Shown: piece by piece, positions 5,869 through 9,724 of the stretch
Layout: every line of letters starts with the position of its first letter
Numbering within the stretch: the first letter of the stretch is position 1
NCBI GenBank assembly: GCA_019090295.1
Contig: JAHRWG010000193.1
Location: forward strand, 1 to 9,724
Reading direction: 5' to 3'
Length of the DNA stretch: 9,724 nt
DNA from: Cycloclasticus sp.
Lineage (GTDB): Bacteria; Pseudomonadota; Gammaproteobacteria; Methylococcales; Cycloclasticaceae
Notes under the pieces: model-generated
Database searches by the model: none
What the model saw: only the letters and a program-made list of their open reading frames with translations
Told to the model about the DNA's origin: nothing
Made by a program: the position numbers and the translations under genes

Positions 5869-7625
5869 TACATAGACTCCGGAGCATTAACACCGAGTAA
5901 TGTTAACCCATTCACTAAGACTTGCTTGGTGGCATTAATTAAGACCAACCGCGCCTGCATAAGGGCTTTGTCGTCGCTAATAAATTTGTGCGAGTTATAG
6001 TAACTATGGAATTGTGTGGCGAGCTCACGTAGGTAATGACTTAGTTGGTGAGGTTCGTATTGCTGGGCGGCATTCAGTAGCTTTTCTGAATACTGGTTAA
6101 GGCAATTAATTAAGCTTACTTCATGGGCTTGTGTCAGCTTTTCAAGTTGCTTTAAGCCTTCGTCTGGTTGGTAGCTTAGTCCTCGCTCAGCCAGAAGACG
6201 CATAACACTGCAAACACGTGCATGGGCGTATTGAACATAGTACAAGGGGTTTTCATTAGACTGTGATTTAGCAAGGTCTAAGTCAAAATCCATATGTTGC
6301 TCGGCTTTACGCATCACATAAAAATAACGGGCAGCATCAGAGCCAATTTCCTGTTGCAACTCTCGTAGGGTGACAAACTCACCGGAACGAGTAGACATTT
6401 GCATTTTCTCGCCGTCTTTATAAAGCACCGCAAATTGAACGAGTAACACCTTCATTCGTTCAGGGTCGGCCCCCATTGCCTGTAAGGCAGCTTTAACGCG
6501 TGGAACGTAGCCATGATGGTCTGATCCCCAGATGTCAATGATGTCGTAACCACGCTCTAAGGTATGCAAGTGGTATGCAATGTCAGATGCAAAGTAGGTT
6601 GTTTGGCCATTGTCACGAATAACAACACGGTCTTTCTCGTCACCAAAAAGGGTTGATTTAAACCACCAAGCCCCTTCTTTTTGATACATATGACCAGAGG
6701 CTTTAAGCTTGGTAATAGCCGTATCAATAGCGCCTTTATCCATAAGTGAACGCTCGGAGAACCAATCGTCGTAAGTCACCCCAAATTCCTCTAAATCACC
6801 TCGAATGTCCAATAAAATACTGGATAAGGCAGCATCAAAAATAATGCGGTAATTCTTCTCACCTAGGCACGCTTTGGCTCGTAGGATAAGGCCATCTATA
6901 TGGCGCTCTTTGTCGCCACCGACGGGCTCATCTAACGGGATGTCGTTGAACACATCGCTAGTATTCGCGTGAAAAGTATCAGTATAAGATTGCCGTAAGG
7001 TAGCGGCAATGTCGAGTACATAGCTGCCCTTATACCCGTTGCTAGGAAACGTTAGGCTTGCATCGTTAGTTTGTAAGTAACGCAACCAAACGCTGGTGGC
7101 TAGAATATCCATTTGGCGGCCAGCATCATTCACATAATATTCGCGGTGAACTTGGTAACCAATAGCGCTGAGCAAGTTCGACACGGTTGCGCCGTAGGCT
7201 GCACCACGTCCATGTCCAACATGAAGTGGACCAGTGGGGTTGGCAGACACAAATTCAACCTGAACCTTTTTACCATTAGCGATGTTGCTTTGGCCAAATT
7301 TCTGACCTTGCTGGAGGATGCTTGGGATGATGGCATGCTGACTTAAAGGGTCGAGAAAAAAGTTGATAAAGCCAGGGCCAGCAATTTCCACGCGAGACAC
7401 CATTGAGTCGGTTGGTAACGTGTCAATAATTGCTTGTGCAATAATGCGAGGGTTTTTCTTGGCAGGTTTTGCTAAGGTGAGTGCAATGTTGCAAGCGAAG
7501 TCACCATGAGACGGGTCGCGAGTTCGTTCAATATTAATTAAAGGGTGTACGCCTGCAGGCAAAAGACCTTGTTCTTGTTGAGCTTCTATTGATTGTTGAA
7601 GTAAAGAACTGAGGTGTTTTTTCAT
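5868..7625 (-). CDS. argS: Arginine--tRNA ligase (ArgRS)
   Basis: A complete class I arginyl-tRNA synthetase of 585 residues, near the family's usual 550-590. It attaches arginine to tRNA-Arg in the cytoplasm, using ATP and requiring bound tRNA for amino-acid activation. The N-terminal Add1-like domain (about 1-110) is followed by the HIGH-type signature in SANPTGPLHVGHGRGA (HVGH at 135-138), YFASDIAYH in the catalytic core (344-352), and the degenerate KMSKS-like loop KMQMSTRSG (407-415), where ArgRS commonly lacks the second lysine. The DALR anticodon-binding domain runs from about 463 to the end and finishes LLGVNAPESM, a typical terminus. ATG 7625 is favoured by the N-terminal alignment (MKKHLSSLLQQ), although no strong Shine-Dalgarno precedes it. 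It heads a likely operon with the SPOR gene, rlmKL and the TAXI gene. Confidence 0.98.
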   Translation of the reverse strand: MKKHLSSLLQQSIEAQQEQGLLPAGVHPLINIERTRDPSHGDFACNIALTLAKPAKKNPRIIAQAIIDTLPTDSMVSRVEIAGPGFINFFLDPLSQHAIIPSILQQGQKFGQSNIANGKKVQVEFVSANPTGPLHVGHGRGAAYGATVSNLLSAIGYQVHREYYVNDAGRQMDILATSVWLRYLQTNDASLTFPSNGYKGSYVLDIAATLRQSYTDTFHANTSDVFNDIPLDEPVGGDKERHIDGLILRAKACLGEKNYRIIFDAALSSILLDIRGDLEEFGVTYDDWFSERSLMDKGAIDTAITKLKASGHMYQKEGAWWFKSTLFGDEKDRVVIRDNGQTTYFASDIAYHLHTLERGYDIIDIWGSDHHGYVPRVKAALQAMGADPERMKVLLVQFAVLYKDGEKMQMSTRSGEFVTLRELQQEIGSDAARYFYVMRKAEQHMDFDLDLAKSQSNENPLYYVQYAHARVCSVMRLLAERGLSYQPDEGLKQLEKLTQAHEVSLINCLNQYSEKLLNAAQQYEPHQLSHYLRELATQFHSYYNSHKFISDDKALMQARLVLINATKQVLVNGLTLLGVNAPESM

Positions 7626-7666
7626 GGTGATTAATGTTTGTATCAGATGGCTAAAGTGAGGGAGAT

Positions 7667-7688
7667 AAGACTAACTCCAAATAGTCTT
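7667..7688. repeat. Inverted repeat at the expected argS transcription start
   Basis: Perfect 7-bp arms AAGACTA (7667-7673) and TAGTCTT (7682-7688) flank an 8-nt centre. It starts 2 bp downstream of the putative -10 box (7691-7696) and covers the predicted +1. On the minus strand no T-run follows it, so it does not look like a priA terminator. It could be an operator or a 5' leader hairpin, or arise by chance. Confidence 0.4.
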
Positions 7689-7690
7689 GT

Positions 7691-7718
7691 ATTATCGCTT
7701 GTGGATTAAAAGTTGCAA
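7691..7718 (-). promoter_or_regulatory. Sigma70-type promoter candidate for argS
   Basis: On the minus strand TTGCAA (7713-7718) and GATAAT (7691-7696) are separated by 16 bp. Matches to consensus are 4 of 6 and 5 of 6. Transcription would start near 7684, giving a leader of about 60 nt to the argS ATG at 7625. The promoter sits in the 131-nt gap after priA, which separates argS transcription from priA. Confidence 0.55.
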
Positions 7719-7756
7719 GTTTAAACGGGCTTTATCACTACGTTTTGATGGCTTGC

Positions 7757-9688
7757 TTAGTATAAATCAATGGGGTCAACATCGATGGACCAGCGAATTT
7801 TTCTACTCGATTTTAGGGTTTTAATGTGTGCTAGTACTTGTTGTAAGAAGTGATGCCGCGCCCTCCGTGTGCTTGATTCAAACAGAAGCTGGTAACGAAA
7901 GCGGCCAGCACGCTTGAGCATTGGGGATGGCACGGGGCCTAAAACGCTAACGTTGGTATGCTGCAGGGCATCTATTTGACCTTTGATGTCATGCATAAAC
8001 TGTAATATATCCGCTTCTTGGGTAGCATTAACGCGTAATAGGGCTTGGTAGTGGTAGGGCGGCAATTGGGCTTCTTGCCGTTCAGCGAGGGCTTGTTGTG
8101 CAAAAGCGGCATAGCTTTGGGTTTTGAGCGTTTGAAATAAGGGGTGATCAGGGTTGTGAGTTTGAATCAGCACGTTACCCGGCTTGCTTTCCCGACCAGC
8201 TCGACCAGCGACTTGAATCAATAGTTGAGCCGTTCGTTCACTGGCTCGGTAGTCAATGCTAAATAAACCAGCATCCATATCTATGATGCCAACCAGTGTT
8301 ACATTTGGGAAATGGTGTCCCTTAGCGAGCATTTGGGTGCCCACTAAAATTTGCGCCCCCCCTTGGTGTACTTTGTCGATAACGGACTGCATGGCGTCTT
8401 TACGCCGGGTCGTGTCGCGGTCAATTCGTGTAATGGGGGTGGTTGGGTAACGTACTTTTAACACATCTTCTATGCGCTCGGTGCCAGTGCCTAAAGGGAA
8501 AAGCTCGGCTTGCTCACAACTGGGGCATTGGTGGGGTTTACGGTGTTCTGCTCCACAATGGTGGCATTTAAGTAGCTGTTGATGTTGGTGGGTGACTAAC
8601 CGAGCGTCACACTGCTTGCACTGGGCAACCCAGCCACAGCAATGGCACATTAGAACTGGTGCAAAGCCGCGTCGGTTAACAAATAAAATGACCTGCTCTT
8701 GACGCTCAAGGCATTGATCAATGGCCGCTAAAAGAGGTTTAGACAACTGATTGTCGAGCTTTTTATTACGGATATCAATTAAATGAATCGAAGGCGCAAC
8801 AGCTTGCCCTGTTCTGTTTGGCAGCAGTAAGTGTTGGAATCTTTTTTGCTGAACATTATACAAAGCCTCTAGTGATGGTGTAGCACTGCCCATAACAATA
8901 GGAATACCTAAATTTCTAGCGCGAATAATGGCAATATCTCGAGCAGAATAGCGAAAGCCCTCTTGCTGCTTAAAGGAGCTGTCGTGCTCTTCATCTAAAA
9001 TAATCAGTCCAAGGTTTTTCATGGGAGTGAAAATGGACGACCGGGTGCCCAGTAAAATTGATGCTGAGCCACTGCGGCATTTAATCCAAGCTTGTGTGCG
9101 TTGAGTATCAGACAAACCTGAGTGATACACCACAATATTGCAAGCGAGACGCTGTTTAAACCTAGATGCCAGCTGGGGTGTTAGGTTTATTTCAGGTAAA
9201 AGGACCAGTACTTGCTGATCGAGGAGTAAAACCTTTTGAATAAGTTGTAAGTACACCTCAGTTTTGCCACTTCCGGTTACACCGTCTAATAAGTGGGCTT
9301 GAAAAGACCCAATTTTTTGAAGAATATGGTCGATGGCCGCTTGTTGTTCGAGGTTAGGTGAGAAATTAGGTTCAACTAACTGGTGGCTTTTTTCGGCCTT
9401 AACGGGCTGGGTTAACAGCCACTGCTTTTCAAGTAATTTATTTAAGGCAGGTCGCCAGTTCCATTCGAATGTGGCGTTTAGTTCCTCGGCAGATAATGGG
9501 CCGCGTTGCTGAAGCAGTTGAACAATGCTGGCTTGGCGAGGTGCGCGTTTTAATAACGAATCACTTGACGCATTAGCTGTGCTGGATAAGGCATAGCACA
9601 TGTCTTGTGACTCGTTTGGTATTGGGCCAGTTCTTAGCTGTTTAGGTAAGGCTTGTGTAAAAACCTCACCTAATGGTTGGTGGTAATA
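7757..9688 (-). CDS. priA: Primosomal protein PriA (replication restart helicase), N-terminus missing
   Basis: The 643 genuine residues cover all but about the first 80-90 of a protein usually near 730. PriA recognises stalled forks, unwinds with 3'-5' polarity and loads the primosome for DnaB. The sequence opens at YYHQPLGEVFTQALP, the end of the 3'-DNA-binding domain, and continues with a winged-helix region. The SF2 helicase core has Walker A GVTGSGKTE (about 8990 falls downstream, motif near 9263-9289), the DEEH box, GSATPSLE, and motif VI IQVAGRAGR. Eight zinc-binding cysteines occur as four CxxC pairs (CHCC, CKQC, CHHC, CPSC), inserted in the second helicase lobe. The C-terminal domain ends SIDVDPIDLY, typical of the family. 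An apparent upstream start reading MCIRDS is adapter sequence and must be removed; the real start is outside the window. Confidence 0.97.
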   Translation of the reverse strand, partial: YYHQPLGEVFTQALPKQLRTGPIPNESQDMCYALSSTANASSDSLLKRAPRQASIVQLLQQRGPLSAEELNATFEWNWRPALNKLLEKQWLLTQPVKAEKSHQLVEPNFSPNLEQQAAIDHILQKIGSFQAHLLDGVTGSGKTEVYLQLIQKVLLLDQQVLVLLPEINLTPQLASRFKQRLACNIVVYHSGLSDTQRTQAWIKCRSGSASILLGTRSSIFTPMKNLGLIILDEEHDSSFKQQEGFRYSARDIAIIRARNLGIPIVMGSATPSLEALYNVQQKRFQHLLLPNRTGQAVAPSIHLIDIRNKKLDNQLSKPLLAAIDQCLERQEQVILFVNRRGFAPVLMCHCCGWVAQCKQCDARLVTHQHQQLLKCHHCGAEHRKPHQCPSCEQAELFPLGTGTERIEDVLKVRYPTTPITRIDRDTTRRKDAMQSVIDKVHQGGAQILVGTQMLAKGHHFPNVTLVGIIDMDAGLFSIDYRASERTAQLLIQVAGRAGRESKPGNVLIQTHNPDHPLFQTLKTQSYAAFAQQALAERQEAQLPPYHYQALLRVNATQEADILQFMHDIKGQIDALQHTNVSVLGPVPSPMLKRAGRFRYQLLFESSTRRARHHFLQQVLAHIKTLKSSRKIRWSIDVDPIDLY

Positions 9689-9689
9689 G

Positions 9690-9724
9690 CTGTCTCTTAT
9701 ACACATCTGACGCTGCCGACGAAC
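9690..9724. other. Sequencing-library adapter (Nextera/Tn5) at right end, not genomic
   Basis: Positions 9690-9708 are the reverse complement of the Tn5 mosaic end (CTGTCTCTTATACACATCT) and 9709-9722 the reverse complement of the Read 1 tail (GACGCTGCCGACGA). The last two bases (ac) are complementary to the gt just before the left adapter, as expected if both come from the same i5 index. Read on the minus strand the adapter encodes MCIRDS, which fakes an N-terminus for PriA. Confidence 0.98.

Noticed and set aside
38..9689. Mobile element, CRISPR array, prophage or defence system
   Set aside because: No transposase, integrase, direct-repeat array or defence-protein motif was seen; all supported genes are chromosomal housekeeping or single accessory genes on one strand.

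Overview
The window reads as a fragment of ordinary chromosome from a gammaproteobacterium, probably aquatic and of moderate GC (about mid-40s by eye). The assignment rests on the gene content: priA, then argS, then an FtsN-like SPOR protein in that order, a fused RlmKL methyltransferase typical of gammaproteobacteria, and a CvfB-type S1 protein. No genus can be named from the sequence alone. Both ends are library adapter, not genome: Nextera/Tn5 adapter occupies 5-37 and 9690-9722, with 1-4 and 9723-9724 probably index bases. The genuine DNA is therefore about 38-9689.

All eight genes lie on the minus strand, so transcription runs from right to left. In that order they are: priA (replication restart helicase, N-terminus cut by the contig end), argS (arginyl-tRNA synthetase), a one-TM SPOR-domain protein, rlmKL (23S rRNA double methyltransferase), a TAXI-type solute-binding protein with an unusual C-terminal membrane anchor, a small ABM-fold monooxygenase-like protein, a three-helix potassium-channel-like protein, and a CvfB-like S1 RNA-binding protein cut by the left contig end. 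The cvfB-like gene is open over the whole left end and is easy to miss because it has no stop codon in the window.

Promoter-like sequences and gaps suggest these units. argS has a good promoter candidate in the priA-argS gap, with a short inverted repeat over the expected transcription start. argS, the SPOR gene, rlmKL and the TAXI gene are packed tightly (1-nt overlap, 33-nt gap, 7-nt gap) and look like one operon. The ABM gene has its own promoter candidate with a 17-bp spacer. The channel gene has only a lone -10-like box. The cvfB-like gene has a TATAAT box with an 8-bp-arm inverted repeat over its -35 region. No convincing intrinsic terminator was found in any gap.

Functionally the set is mostly housekeeping: replication restart, translation (tRNA charging, rRNA modification, RNA binding) and cell-envelope division/peptidoglycan binding, plus three accessory envelope or metabolic proteins. 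I found no mobile element, CRISPR array, RNA gene or defence system. The points most worth a second look are the adapter artefacts and the false protein ends they create, the orphan membrane-tethered TAXI protein, and the dyad symmetries at two promoters.
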